This document shows positions 43,755 through 51,871 of a stretch of DNA of 64,000 nt, in pieces. The first letter of the stretch is position 1, and each line of letters opens with the position of its first letter. The DNA is taken from NCBI GenBank assembly GCA_964563435.1, contig CAZLXI010000004.1:1-64000 (forward strand). Direction: 5' to 3'. The stretch is from Leadbetterella sp964563435 (GTDB lineage: Bacteria > Bacteroidota > Bacteroidia > Cytophagales > Spirosomataceae). The position numbers were made by a program, and so were the translations under genes. The notes beneath the pieces were generated by a model. It was not told the origin of the DNA, ran no database searches, and saw nothing but the letters and a program-made list of their open reading frames with translations.

Positions 43755-44828
43755 ATGTTTTTAGAAGTAGAAACACACATAAAAGACAACCGGCCCGTAT
43801 TCCTGACTGGAGATTTTTGCAACTGGAATCCTTCTGATCCTGATTTCATTATGGACAGGGTAGACGAGGGCCGATTCCGGATCAGCCTGGATAAAGTTCC
43901 GGACCTTGTGGAAAAATCCTATTATAAATATACCAAAGGAGGCTGGGATAACGTGGAGCTGGATGTGTTGGGGAATAGCCCCCGGAGCCGCCTTTTTGAC
44001 CTGGAGGAAATCCAAAAACCGGATTTTGTGCCGCTGTGGAGACAAAACGGCTACACCCCGTTTTACAGGGAAACGATGCCCTTAGTGGAAATATTCTCAG
44101 AGGCATTTGAGATCCCTCAATTGAAAAGGAAAAGAAAAATATCGGTTCTTCTCCCGCATGATTATCATACCAATACCGAAAAGCGATACCCCGTTTTATA
44201 CATGAACGATGCCCAAAACCTGTTTGGGAACGGTTCGGCGTACGGGAACTGGGAGGTCGACAAGCGTATCTCGCTTCTGAAGAGGCAGGGTGAAACCGAC
44301 GTGATCATCGTGGCCATAGACCATGGCGATAAGACCAGGAATTCGGAATATTCACCCTATAAAACCCCGAAGGAAAATCAGAAAGGTGAAGGCATGCGTT
44401 ACGCCACGTTTATTGTACGTACGCTGAAGCCTTTGATCGATGAGCAATACCGTACCCTCCCCGAACGCCAGTTCACCGGCATCGGCGGAAGTTCCATGGG
44501 CGGTCTGATCAGTATTTACACCGGAATGATGTATCCGGAGAAAATAGGCCGGCTGATGGTATTCTCCCCGGCCCTGTGGACAAGCCCCAAGATCTATTTT
44601 GACGCCGTGGAATTCTTTAACCCGATGGATACCCGGATCTATATCTACGGAGGTGGTAAAGAAAGCACCACCATGTTCAGTAACATTGAAAAACTGATCT
44701 CCACCATTGAAGGGCAGGGATTCTCTTCGGAAAAGGTGCAGATCAAGGCCGAACTGGATCCTGAAGGCCTGCATAATGAAAAGCGTTGGGGGCAGGAGTT
44801 TCCGAAGGCACTGAAGTGGCTTTTTTGA
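43755..44828 (+). CDS. Alpha/beta-hydrolase esterase with N-terminal glycan-binding-like domain
   Basis: This 357-aa protein has no signal peptide. Residues 1-95 (FLTGDFCNWNP...YYKYTKGGWDNVELD) look like a CBM48/CBM20-type beta sandwich that binds alpha-glucans. Residues about 110-357 are a putative esterase (PF00756-like) with nucleophile Ser in GIGGSSMGGLIS, an Asp in the YIYGGGKES region and a His in DPEGLHNEKRW. The natural ester is unknown; linkage to the starch enzymes suggests an acylated sugar or a glucan-related role. It is the last plus-strand gene of the locus. Confidence 0.82.
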   Translation: MFLEVETHIKDNRPVFLTGDFCNWNPSDPDFIMDRVDEGRFRISLDKVPDLVEKSYYKYTKGGWDNVELDVLGNSPRSRLFDLEEIQKPDFVPLWRQNGYTPFYRETMPLVEIFSEAFEIPQLKRKRKISVLLPHDYHTNTEKRYPVLYMNDAQNLFGNGSAYGNWEVDKRISLLKRQGETDVIIVAIDHGDKTRNSEYSPYKTPKENQKGEGMRYATFIVRTLKPLIDEQYRTLPERQFTGIGGSSMGGLISIYTGMMYPEKIGRLMVFSPALWTSPKIYFDAVEFFNPMDTRIYIYGGGKESTTMFSNIEKLISTIEGQGFSSEKVQIKAELDPEGLHNEKRWGQEFPKALKWLF

Positions 44829-44864
44829 TAGTGAAAAGATAAAAGCGATTGCGGAATATTATTA

Positions 44865-44945
44865 AATGGTTAATTGTCAATGGTTAATGATCAATGGGTC
44901 TTGGCAATCTATCATTAATAATTAACCATTAATCATTAACCATTC
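44865..44945. repeat. Heptamer hairpin (TTAATGG variant) between convergent genes
   Basis: ATGGTTAATTGTCAATGG-type 7-mers on the left are inverted on the right (TTAACCATTAATCATTAACC). The sequence just before (GTGAAAAGATAAAAGCGATT, from 44831, then GCGGAATATT) resembles the inner stem of the AAAAGTT family. Placed between the convergent esterase and ogt genes, it could act as a shared terminator. Confidence 0.65.
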
Positions 44946-44957
44946 TTCCCCTCCCTG

Positions 44958-45440
44958 CTAGAACAACGTCAGCACCCCATTCGCTTTTTCCAGCTCCAAC
45001 AGGAACCGCTTATTGTCGAGTCCGCCCGCGTAGCCGGTCAGGCTACCGTCCGAACCGATTACCCGGTGGCAGGGAATAACGATGGCGATAGGGTTTTTGC
45101 CGTTGGCGGAAGCCGCAGCGCGGATCACTTTGGAATCGCCCAACCTGTCGGCCATCCGGGCATAAGTAGAGGTTTTCCCGAACGGAATGGTCTGAAGCAG
45201 TTCCCATACCTTCTTCTGAAAATCCGTGCCGTCGGGGTCTAAGTTCAGATCAAAGGCTTCCCGCCGGCCCTGCAGGTATTCCTCCAGTTGAGCGGCCGCC
45301 TTCCAGAGTATATCCGGTGCTTCACCGGCCGACTGACGCGCCTCCCGGACAAAGCTGATCTCCTTTACACTTTCCGTGTCGGTGACGATCCTCAGCACCT
45401 TCCCTGAAGCGGAGACATAAGTTTCGAAAGTTTCTTCCAT
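44958..45440 (-). CDS. ogt: Methylated-DNA--protein-cysteine S-methyltransferase
   Basis: At 160 aa from ATG 45440 (TTG 45446 adds two residues), this suicide repair enzyme takes alkyl groups from O6-alkylguanine onto its own Cys. The active site IPCHRVIGSDGSLTGYAGG is intact, preceded by FGKTSTYARMADRLGD and RAAASANGKNPIAIV, the helix-turn-helix that binds DNA. Length fits the Ogt class without the Ada N-terminus. It is divergent from murF with 59 bp between. Confidence 0.95.
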   Translation of the reverse strand: MEETFETYVSASGKVLRIVTDTESVKEISFVREARQSAGEAPDILWKAAAQLEEYLQGRREAFDLNLDPDGTDFQKKVWELLQTIPFGKTSTYARMADRLGDSKVIRAAASANGKNPIAIVIPCHRVIGSDGSLTGYAGGLDNKRFLLELEKANGVLTLF

Positions 45441-45499
45441 ATCCAATGGCTAAGTTATGAAAAATAGTGAAATTTGAGGGGTTTTTAGGAAAACAATAC

Positions 45500-46801
45500 A
45501 TGTCGACAGAAGAATTATACCGGATCTGCAAAGCGTCTGCCGGAATAACCACCGATACCCGGAATATCACCGAAGGGTGCGTGTTTTTTGCTTTGAAAGG
45601 GGAGAAATTTAACGGCAATACCTTTGCAGAGGAGGCTTTGGCCAGAGGTGCGGCCTGGTCGGTGGTGGATGAAGCGGAATGGGGTAGAAGCGAAAGATGC
45701 ATCCGGGTGGAAGATGTGCTTACCACGCTTCAGCAGCTGGCCAAGTATCACCGGAGACAGTTTGATATCCCGGTGATCGCACTGACCGGCTCCAACGGAA
45801 AAACCACCAATAAGGAGCTGCTTACCCGTGTTCTTGCTCAAAAATATAAGGTTCACGCCACCCGCGGAAACCTGAACAACCACATCGGGGTGCCGTTGAC
45901 CCTTCTCTCTATGCCGGATGACACCCAAGTGGCGGTAATAGAAATGGGCGCTAATCACCAAAAAGAAATTGAGCTGCTTTGTTCTGTGGCCGAACCTACC
46001 CACGGGTTGATCACCAACCTCGGTAAGGCTCACCTCGAAGGCTTCGGAGGCGAAGAGGGGATCCGGAAAGGCAAAGGCGAGCTGTTTGACTTCCTGAAGC
46101 AATCAGGCGGAATTGTGTTTGCCAATGCCACCGACAGCAAGATCACGGAGATGATCAGGGAAAGGAACATCCTGGCCGTGGTATATTACGGAAACGATGA
46201 AAATGCGTTGCAAATGACGGCCGAAAGCCCGGTGGTGGAATTTACGGCGCCGCATAACGGGCAGAAATATATTACGCATATCGGCGGGAAATACAATTTT
46301 GATAACATGCAGACAGCCTTTAACGTGGGGATGTATTTCAACGTAGAGGAAGCTGCGGCCGCTGCGGCCATTGCCGGGTACAATCCGGATAACAACCGCT
46401 CACAGACGGTGGAGGCGGGCTCCAATTCCTTCCTGATGGATGCTTACAATGCCAACCCCTCCTCTATGGAAGCCTCTTTAAGGAGCTTTGCTCACCTGTC
46501 CACTTCTAAAAAGAAAGTGGTCATCCTCGGCGATATGTTTGAGCTCGGTGAATATTCCGAAAAGGAGCATGCCGGGTTAGGAAAGCTGGTGAGCAGCCTG
46601 GGCTTTGATTATGTGGTATTATACGGTGAGAATATGCAGTATGCGTTGCCATATTTACCCAAAGCGTATTATTTCACCGATAAGTTCTCGATGCATAACT
46701 GGCTGCTCGACATGAAATTTGAGAATACTTTTTTCCTGGTAAAAGGCTCGCGGAGTACAGGTTTGGAGAGTGTGCTGAAGGTTTTTCAGGCGGTGGGGTG
46801 A
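45500..46801 (+). CDS. murF: UDP-N-acetylmuramoyl-tripeptide--D-alanyl-D-alanine ligase
   Basis: At 433 aa from ATG 45500 (a GTG at 45467 would add 11 residues), MurF adds D-Ala-D-Ala to the peptidoglycan precursor in the cytosol. Marks are ITTDTRNITEGCVFFALKG at the N-terminus, the ATP loop ALTGSNGKTTNKELL, VIEMGANHQKEIELL, YNPDNNRSQ and DAYNANPSSMEASL. Unlike the dcw clusters of many bacteria it stands apart from murE, which is 7 kb away on the other strand. The small minus-strand ORF ends 3 nt from its stop. Confidence 0.95.
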   Translation: MSTEELYRICKASAGITTDTRNITEGCVFFALKGEKFNGNTFAEEALARGAAWSVVDEAEWGRSERCIRVEDVLTTLQQLAKYHRRQFDIPVIALTGSNGKTTNKELLTRVLAQKYKVHATRGNLNNHIGVPLTLLSMPDDTQVAVIEMGANHQKEIELLCSVAEPTHGLITNLGKAHLEGFGGEEGIRKGKGELFDFLKQSGGIVFANATDSKITEMIRERNILAVVYYGNDENALQMTAESPVVEFTAPHNGQKYITHIGGKYNFDNMQTAFNVGMYFNVEEAAAAAAIAGYNPDNNRSQTVEAGSNSFLMDAYNANPSSMEASLRSFAHLSTSKKKVVILGDMFELGEYSEKEHAGLGKLVSSLGFDYVVLYGENMQYALPYLPKAYYFTDKFSMHNWLLDMKFENTFFLVKGSRSTGLESVLKVFQAVG

Positions 46802-46804
46802 GGG

Positions 46805-46957
46805 TTACTTCTTTTGCCTTCTTTGGGCAATCAAATCTTCAAGCTGCTTGAAGTCAACGGTCTTCAAGAACTCCCTGGCTTCATTATGCTTGGCCTCTGC
46901 AGCATTTTCCCTTGTTTTATAAATGTAGGGATCTTCCTGTTTTTTTTTGGTATTCAT
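46805..46957 (-). CDS. Small basic/acidic ORF of 50 aa coupled to the DUF6934 gene
   Basis: The ORF reads from ATG 46957 to TAA 46805 and is highly charged (MNTKKKQEDPYIYKTRENAA start, RRQKK end), with a probable helix over residues 15-45. It has no membrane segment. Its start overlaps the TGA of the DUF6934 reading frame (ATGA), which suggests translational coupling and a shared role. I do not recognise a family. The coupling resembles two-gene modules such as toxin-antitoxin pairs, but nothing in the sequence proves that. Confidence 0.6.
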   Translation of the reverse strand: MNTKKKQEDPYIYKTRENAAEAKHNEAREFLKTVDFKQLEDLIAQRRQKK

Positions 46958-47405
46958 TGTTGCAATTGTTTTAACAAAATGGTGAACCTGTCGTAATTTC
47001 TCCCTTTTGTAAAATTCTCGAGTCTAGCTTCAAAAAAACCAAAAATATGAAATTTAAGTTCTAATTCATGCAGGTATTTGGATATGGCCATTTGGTAAAG
47101 CCGTGTCCTGGGACGGGTACTCCCCGTTATAAGAACTTTTGCATAAGGATTGAACTTAAAGAATTGGTCCAAAATCCGGAATACGGTAGCTAATACTTTG
47201 GGCATATCCGAATTATTACTGACTGTTAAATCACTCGAGTTTTATTGGGCAGAACATCTAAAAGAGCTACATTGAAGATCTGATGTTCATGATCAACTAA
47301 CGAAATTTCTACCCGCTTTTTGATTGTTTTGTTAGGACCGGTGCTCTCAAATTCAAAAACAAAGGTTTGATTAATAAAATTGAATGGATAACTTTCTTCG
47401 TTCAT
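46954..47405 (-). pseudogene. DUF6934 family gene split by a frameshift
   Basis: The first part runs from ATG 47405 to TAA 47226 (59 aa, starting MNEESYPFNFINQTFVFEFE, with STGPNKTIKKRVEI). The second frame continues from about 47241 (NSSDLTVSNNSDMPKVLATV) to TGA 46954 and holds the family's best-kept block ITGSTRPRTRLYQMAISKYL and FTKGRNYDRF. Adding one A to the AAAA run (minus strand, 47243-47240) joins both into one product of about 150 aa, the usual DUF6934 length. So either one A was lost from a homopolymer or the assembly has an error there. DUF6934 function is unknown. Confidence 0.78.
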
Positions 47406-47443
47406 TATAAGTTGTTATGGTAGTCCAAAAGTAAGAAAAATTC

Positions 47444-47451
47444 TATCTTTG
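47444..47451 (+). promoter_or_regulatory. -7 promoter element for the Gfo/Idh/MocA gene
   Basis: TATCTTTG matches TAnnTTTG and lies 43 nt before the ATG at 47495. No TTG is found at standard spacing, so the assignment is moderate. Confidence 0.45.
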
Positions 47452-47494
47452 GAGATATATGATGAAGATTTTTTATACCCTAGCACGCTAACCC

Positions 47495-48592
47495 ATGAAA
47501 ACACGGATATTTTTATTATTCCTTCTCTTCCCCCTCCTGGCGTCTGCCCAGGATAAAAGACCCTTACGATTAGGTGTGATCAGCCTTACTCATACGCATG
47601 TGCACATGGTTTTCTCCAGCGAAAAACGGGGCGACTTTGAAATAGTGGGTATTGTGGAACAGGACCAGGAAGTGATTGCTAAATATGCCAAATGGTACGG
47701 CTTTTCTTCCGACAAGGTTTATAATTCCATAGAGGAGCTGATCGCCGCTCAAAAGCCGGAAGCAGTAGCCGCGTTCGGCATGATCTCCGAACACCTGGAA
47801 GTGGTGGAAAAGGCAGCGCCGCACGGCATTCATGTGATGGTGGAAAAACCACTGGCCCTTAACCTGAGGCAGGCCCGGAAAATGGAGGCGCTCGCCAAAA
47901 AGCACGGTATTCATTTACTGACCAACTACGAAACTACCTGGTACCCTACCAACACAAAAGCCTGGGAAATGGTGAAAGACGGAACCATCGGCGATGTCCG
48001 GAAAGTAGTAGTAAGAGACGGTCACAGAGGCCCTAAAAAGATAGGTATAGACCGGGAGTTTCTCGACTGGCTGATCGATCCGCAGTACAATGGCGGAGGT
48101 GCCAGCACCGACTTCGGATGTTACGGTGCCAACCTGATGACCTGGCTGATGAACGGACAAAAGCCGCGGAGTGTGCTGGCCGCTTTTCAGCAGCTTCAGC
48201 CGGAGAATAACCCGAAAGCGGATGATGACGCCACCATCGTTCTTACTTACGACAAAGCCAATGCGGTGCTCCAGCCCTCCTGGAACTGGCCCATAGGCCG
48301 GAAAGACATGGAGATCTACGGGCTCACGGGGGCGATCTTCGCCGACAACAGGCATGATCTGCGTTTACGAATGGCCAAAGGCTATGACGGCTTTGAGGAA
48401 ACTCATCAGAAGCTGCCGGAAAGAGAAAAGCCCTTCGATGACCCGTTTTCGATGTTTAAGGCGGTGATCCGGAACGAAATTCAACTTCCACCCTATGATC
48501 TCAGCTCCCTGGAAAACAATATGATCGTAACGGAGATTCTGGATGCTGCCATAAAAAGTGCCAAAAGTGGGAAGGCAGTGAAGTTGAAATAG
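47495..48592 (+). CDS. Exported Gfo/Idh/MocA-family oxidoreductase
   Basis: This 365-aa protein has a Sec signal (FLLFLLFPLLASAQ) before a Rossmann dehydrogenase fold. Key blocks are LRLGVISLTHTHVHMVF (nucleotide site, less regular than GxGxxG), HVMVEKPLALNL (the family EKP motif) and GGGASTDFGCYGANLMTWL (substrate domain). Family members oxidise or epimerise sugars and sugar derivatives with NAD(P). Export to the periplasm is seen in Bacteroidota members, which may hold their cofactor tightly. No partner gene is adjacent, so substrate is unknown. Confidence 0.85.
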   Translation: MKTRIFLLFLLFPLLASAQDKRPLRLGVISLTHTHVHMVFSSEKRGDFEIVGIVEQDQEVIAKYAKWYGFSSDKVYNSIEELIAAQKPEAVAAFGMISEHLEVVEKAAPHGIHVMVEKPLALNLRQARKMEALAKKHGIHLLTNYETTWYPTNTKAWEMVKDGTIGDVRKVVVRDGHRGPKKIGIDREFLDWLIDPQYNGGGASTDFGCYGANLMTWLMNGQKPRSVLAAFQQLQPENNPKADDDATIVLTYDKANAVLQPSWNWPIGRKDMEIYGLTGAIFADNRHDLRLRMAKGYDGFEETHQKLPEREKPFDDPFSMFKAVIRNEIQLPPYDLSSLENNMIVTEILDAAIKSAKSGKAVKLK

Positions 48593-48604
48593 TGATTATA
48601 AATA

Positions 48605-48635
48605 AGGGAGCCGCAATGCAGCTCCCTATTCTTTC
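48605..48635 (+). terminator. Probable terminator after the Gfo/Idh/MocA gene
   Basis: Stem AGGGAGC/GCTCCCT with a 9-nt loop, 12 nt past the stop, is followed by ATTCTTT. The T-run is short, so strength is uncertain. Confidence 0.55.
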
Positions 48636-48689
48636 CGGATTAATTTAGCAATTGTATCTTTAACCCTAATTTCTAATGCGTAGTTTGGG

Positions 48690-51005
48690 TTAAAACTTGT
48701 ACCCCAAAGTCACTATCCCCTGTCTGGGTCTCTGCGGGATCATATTGGTCCAGCCCATCCAGTACTTTTCGTTGGTCAGATTATTCACCTTGAGGCCCAG
48801 CTTCCATTTCGGGGTATCATAGGTAATGTGCGTGCCTATGAGGGTATAGGCAGGTACCACCAGGTCACCGTCCGGTGCCAGGCTTACGGCCAGGGCCTCG
48901 CTGGCATAGTTGGCGCTGATCCCTGCACCAAGACCTTTCAGGACGGTAGAGGTAAAGGTATAGTTGGTCCAGAAATTCAGGGTATGCTCCGGTCCTGAGC
49001 CCTGAGGTCTCCTGCCTTCCACATCGGGGGTGGATCGTACAAACTTACTGTCGTTATACCCGTATCCGCCCATGATGGTCCAGCCCTGTACCGGGTTGGC
49101 CAGCACCTCCAGCTCGATACCCTTGCTGGCCTGCTCTCCGTCCTGGATGTTGTACAGCGGATCGTTCACATCCGAACGGACAATATTTTTTACCAGGATG
49201 TCATAATAGCTGATGCTACCGGTCACCTTATCATTCCACAGGTTGTATTTCAGGCCGGCCTCCCACTGGTTGGCTTCTTCCGGAACAAACGCCTTGCCGG
49301 TTGCATCCTGCCCGTTTTTATTGGTAAACCCGTTCTGGTAATTGGCAAAAAGAGCCAGTTTATCTTTTAAAGGAGAAACGATAGCGCCGAATTTCGGGGC
49401 AAGCTTGGTTTGCTTGTAGGCGTAGGTGTCTGAAGCAGGATTCGTATAAGAAAAATGGTCGAGTCGCAGCCCGGCGTTCAGGATAATGTAATCGTTGATA
49501 TTAAAGATATCGTTGACATAAGCGCTGTAAATGTTATTGGTATAACGGTAATCCAGGGTACCGGAAGGATTGTTTGCATAGGCCTTTTCCACATTGGCAA
49601 GGTTGAAGAAATCGTAATTCGGTACCTCTCCGTGCGAAGGAACGATATCAAACAGGTCGGGGTAAGGAATACCGGCCAGCGAGCCGTAAAAGCGATTGTA
49701 GGTAATGTCTGATACAAAGTTGGAGTAATCGAGGCCCGCTACCGCCCTGTTTCTCATCCGGTTTCCGAAAGAGTAGTCCGATACGAAGTTTTGCTGGACC
49801 TCAAAGTTCGAGGCGTTTCCTGTAGGGCTCCACACCATTCTCGCCAGGTAATCGTGCCCGGGAGTACCAAAGGTCGGGTTACCCGTAACTGCCGATTGCG
49901 CAAAGCTTATCAGGTAGTTGGGTAGCAGGTACTGGTATCCCATATAGCCTTTGTTGGTGGTATTGCTGAAGGTAACGGTCGTTTGGGAGCTCCAGTGCTC
50001 ATTGATGCGGTAGGAGGCGTTTCCGAACACGGATGCGGTATTGGACCTGAATTTAATGTCATCGCTCAGGTAAGACCGGTCGTAGCTTACCTTAAGCTCA
50101 TCGATGCTGTCGGTGCCATAGGCGTCTTTGAACGTTTTGGGTGCCATGGCCATCAGGAAATCCACGTTGGCCTGGGGAATCCCCTGAGCGGTCAGAAAAG
50201 CGGCGATGTTGGAATTAATGAACGAAGGCGTAAGGAAAAAGATATGACTTCCGCCGCTGGAATTACCGTTGGATCCCAGGAATTCACCTTCGAGGTCGAG
50301 TTGGAATTTTTCGTTAGGCCGGAAAGTAAAAGAAGGCGCCACCAGGTAGGTTTTCTGGGCTCCTATATCCTGCCAGGAATCCTGGTTTTGCCAGGCGGCA
50401 TTCAGACGGGCGGCAATGGTATTGCTTAGCTTTTTGTTGATATCCAGGGATCCCCTGTAGAAACCCTGTGTGCCTGCTGCTATGCTGACCGAAGACTTAT
50501 CCACAAAAAGCGGCTTTTTAGTAATGCGGTTGATGACACCCCCATAAGAAGTGATAACGCTTCCGAAAAGGGTGGCCGAAGGACCTTTGATCACTTCGAT
50601 ACGCTCAATATTGGCCATATCGAGGTTGGTAGAGGCGATGTTGGCCACACCGTCACGGGCCCGGGTGGAGGTATAGAACCCGCGGCTGGTAAAGAAAGAG
50701 CCGCCGTCGGTACGTCCGGTAGCGTCCCATAGCTTGGTTACGCCGGGAATGTTGTGCATTGCATCTTCAATGGTGGTGGCGATCTGCTTTTCCAGGACCA
50801 CACGCGAAACGCTGTTGTACACCTGTGGAGTTTCGAGGTAGCCTACAGGCATTTTATTGGCGTCGGTACTGGTTTTGTTCAGTATGCTTTTGGCCTGGAT
50901 CTTTACCTCTTCCAACGTATATGTTTTAACGGTATCCGCCTGTTGGGCATGTCCCGGTTGGATCGGCCCGCACAGAATAAGGAAAGATAGTATGATTTTC
51001 TTCAT
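48690..51005 (-). CDS. TonB-dependent siderophore receptor
   Basis: From ATG 51005 this 771-aa outer-membrane receptor has a signal peptide (LSFLILCGPIQPGHAQ), then a plug beginning TYTLEEVKIQAKS and YNSVSRVVLEKQIATTIEDA. The plug continues with ERIEVIKGPSATLFGSVITSYGGVINRITKKP, and the 22-strand barrel ends RQGIVTLGYKF. It lacks the carboxypeptidase-like domain of SusC proteins and matches the FhuA/FoxA siderophore type. The divergent operon encodes a PepSY reductase, so an iron-siderophore ligand (possibly hydroxamate) is likely. An operator-like motif lies 32 nt upstream. Confidence 0.92.
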   Translation of the reverse strand: MKKIILSFLILCGPIQPGHAQQADTVKTYTLEEVKIQAKSILNKTSTDANKMPVGYLETPQVYNSVSRVVLEKQIATTIEDAMHNIPGVTKLWDATGRTDGGSFFTSRGFYTSTRARDGVANIASTNLDMANIERIEVIKGPSATLFGSVITSYGGVINRITKKPLFVDKSSVSIAAGTQGFYRGSLDINKKLSNTIAARLNAAWQNQDSWQDIGAQKTYLVAPSFTFRPNEKFQLDLEGEFLGSNGNSSGGSHIFFLTPSFINSNIAAFLTAQGIPQANVDFLMAMAPKTFKDAYGTDSIDELKVSYDRSYLSDDIKFRSNTASVFGNASYRINEHWSSQTTVTFSNTTNKGYMGYQYLLPNYLISFAQSAVTGNPTFGTPGHDYLARMVWSPTGNASNFEVQQNFVSDYSFGNRMRNRAVAGLDYSNFVSDITYNRFYGSLAGIPYPDLFDIVPSHGEVPNYDFFNLANVEKAYANNPSGTLDYRYTNNIYSAYVNDIFNINDYIILNAGLRLDHFSYTNPASDTYAYKQTKLAPKFGAIVSPLKDKLALFANYQNGFTNKNGQDATGKAFVPEEANQWEAGLKYNLWNDKVTGSISYYDILVKNIVRSDVNDPLYNIQDGEQASKGIELEVLANPVQGWTIMGGYGYNDSKFVRSTPDVEGRRPQGSGPEHTLNFWTNYTFTSTVLKGLGAGISANYASEALAVSLAPDGDLVVPAYTLIGTHITYDTPKWKLGLKVNNLTNEKYWMGWTNMIPQRPRQGIVTLGYKF

Positions 51006-51029
51006 AACGATTTGTAAATGTTTATTGTG

Positions 51030-51061
51030 CAAAATTATTAATTATAATTAGTCTAAATAAA
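51030..51061 (-). promoter_or_regulatory. Promoter -7 element and operator-like motif for the siderophore receptor
   Basis: On the minus strand TAATTTTG (51037-51030) fits TAnnTTTG. Directly upstream, 51038-51061 carries a 24-nt motif (plus strand TTAATTATAATTAGTCTAAA and four more bases) that contains the perfect palindrome TAATTATAATTA. The same motif occurs at 51160-51183 before the divergent operon. An iron-responsive repressor of the Fur or DtxR type is the likely reader. Confidence 0.6.
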
Positions 51062-51159
51062 AAGTAAAGGATAGTTTCCTCTTAAAGTTTAGAGAATAAT
51101 TCAAACGGGTATTTGAAAAATTATATTTTTAGAGGTAGCCGGGACAAGAAAACAGATTT

Positions 51160-51194
51160 TTAATTTGAATTAATCTAAATTAAAATAATATTTG
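51160..51194 (+). promoter_or_regulatory. Promoter and operator-like motif for the PepSY iron operon
   Basis: TTG (51165-51167), a 19-nt spacer and AATATTTG (51187-51194, one base off TAnnTTTG) form a promoter. The spacer is covered by the second copy of the 24-nt motif (51160-51183, TTAATTTGAATTAATCTAAA and four more bases), so a bound protein would occlude polymerase. Confidence 0.62.
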
Positions 51195-51213
51195 CGAAAA
51201 AAATGGAAGGAAG

Positions 51214-51579
51214 ATGTTAGGACTTTTGGCCGCCATGCTCGGAGGGTTCGCTTTTTATTCGGGGTCAAAGTATTTCCCGGCGGAATACAGCCGCCTGAAA
51301 GGGGGATTCCCGGTCCGGAACTCCGGGCCGGATCAGGGCAGTGCAGTAAAATACCCCCTGAAAGGGCGACTTCCAGCCTGGTCAGGAGTTGTCTTTCTGC
51401 TCCTTTCGCAGGTGATCTATGTCGTGCAAATGGGCCTGGTCGCCGGTCTTTTGGCCGGTTTTCTGGCCTTTACCCTGGCGTATTCCCTCCTGGTTTTTGC
51501 CTCTCATCTTCCACGGAAATATTTTCGGCTGTTTTGGGGGGTAATGGTTATTTTCTTAATTCTTGACCTGGTCTTTTAA
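51214..51579 (+). CDS. Small membrane protein of iron-uptake operon (DUF3325-like)
   Basis: This 121-aa protein has an N-terminal membrane helix (MLGLLAAMLGGFAFYSGS), a polar loop of about 35 residues, and two more hydrophobic segments (WSGVVFLLLSQVIYVVQMGLVAG; LFWGVMVIFLILDLVF). It heads a three-gene operon with a second small membrane protein and a PepSY reductase. In Proteobacteria the same order next to a siderophore receptor consists of DUF3325, DUF3649 and PepSY proteins, and this one fits the DUF3325 place. The family match is from context more than sequence. Confidence 0.65.
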   Translation: MLGLLAAMLGGFAFYSGSKYFPAEYSRLKGGFPVRNSGPDQGSAVKYPLKGRLPAWSGVVFLLLSQVIYVVQMGLVAGLLAGFLAFTLAYSLLVFASHLPRKYFRLFWGVMVIFLILDLVF

Positions 51580-51580
51580 A

Positions 51581-51862
51581 ATGCCTGCTCAAACCAAATA
51601 TCTCAGTTCAAGGGGGCAAAGAGCCCTTAAGATCACCGCCGCCATCCTGGGGGGCTACCTGGTATCGGCCAGTTTTCACCTGATGCTGGGGGTAATGCCT
51701 TTTGCCCGGGAGATCGTGGTGGTATTATCCGGCATTTCTTTCTTTTTGCTGTGGGCGGGCCTTATGGTCACAGGTTTTCTGGTCCGTAACGGATGGAAGC
51801 TGTGGGGGCTTTACCTGGTATTGACCCTGTTTTTCGGAGGGATAACCTGGATCTTAAAATAA
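51581..51862 (+). CDS. Small membrane protein of iron-uptake operon (DUF3649-like)
   Basis: At 93 aa from ATG 51581 (a TTG at 51563 would overlap the previous gene), it has three hydrophobic helices: ALKITAAILGGYLVSASFHL, VVVLSGISFFLLWAGLMVTG and LWGLYLVLTLFFGGITWIL. The R-x-L-x-I-x-A-A-x-x-G-G-Y start and W-x-x-W middle fit DUF3649 proteins, which accompany PepSY reductases and siderophore receptors. It starts one nt after the previous stop and ends 9 nt before the next start. Function is unknown; a helper of ferrisiderophore reduction or transport is inferred. Confidence 0.7.
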   Translation: MPAQTKYLSSRGQRALKITAAILGGYLVSASFHLMLGVMPFAREIVVVLSGISFFLLWAGLMVTGFLVRNGWKLWGLYLVLTLFFGGITWILK

Positions 51863-51871
51863 CCAAGCGGT

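Noticed and set aside
47226..47260. Programmed frameshift in the DUF6934 gene
   Set aside because: The run is only four A and there is no stimulatory structure that I can see; a one-base loss or an assembly error is simpler.
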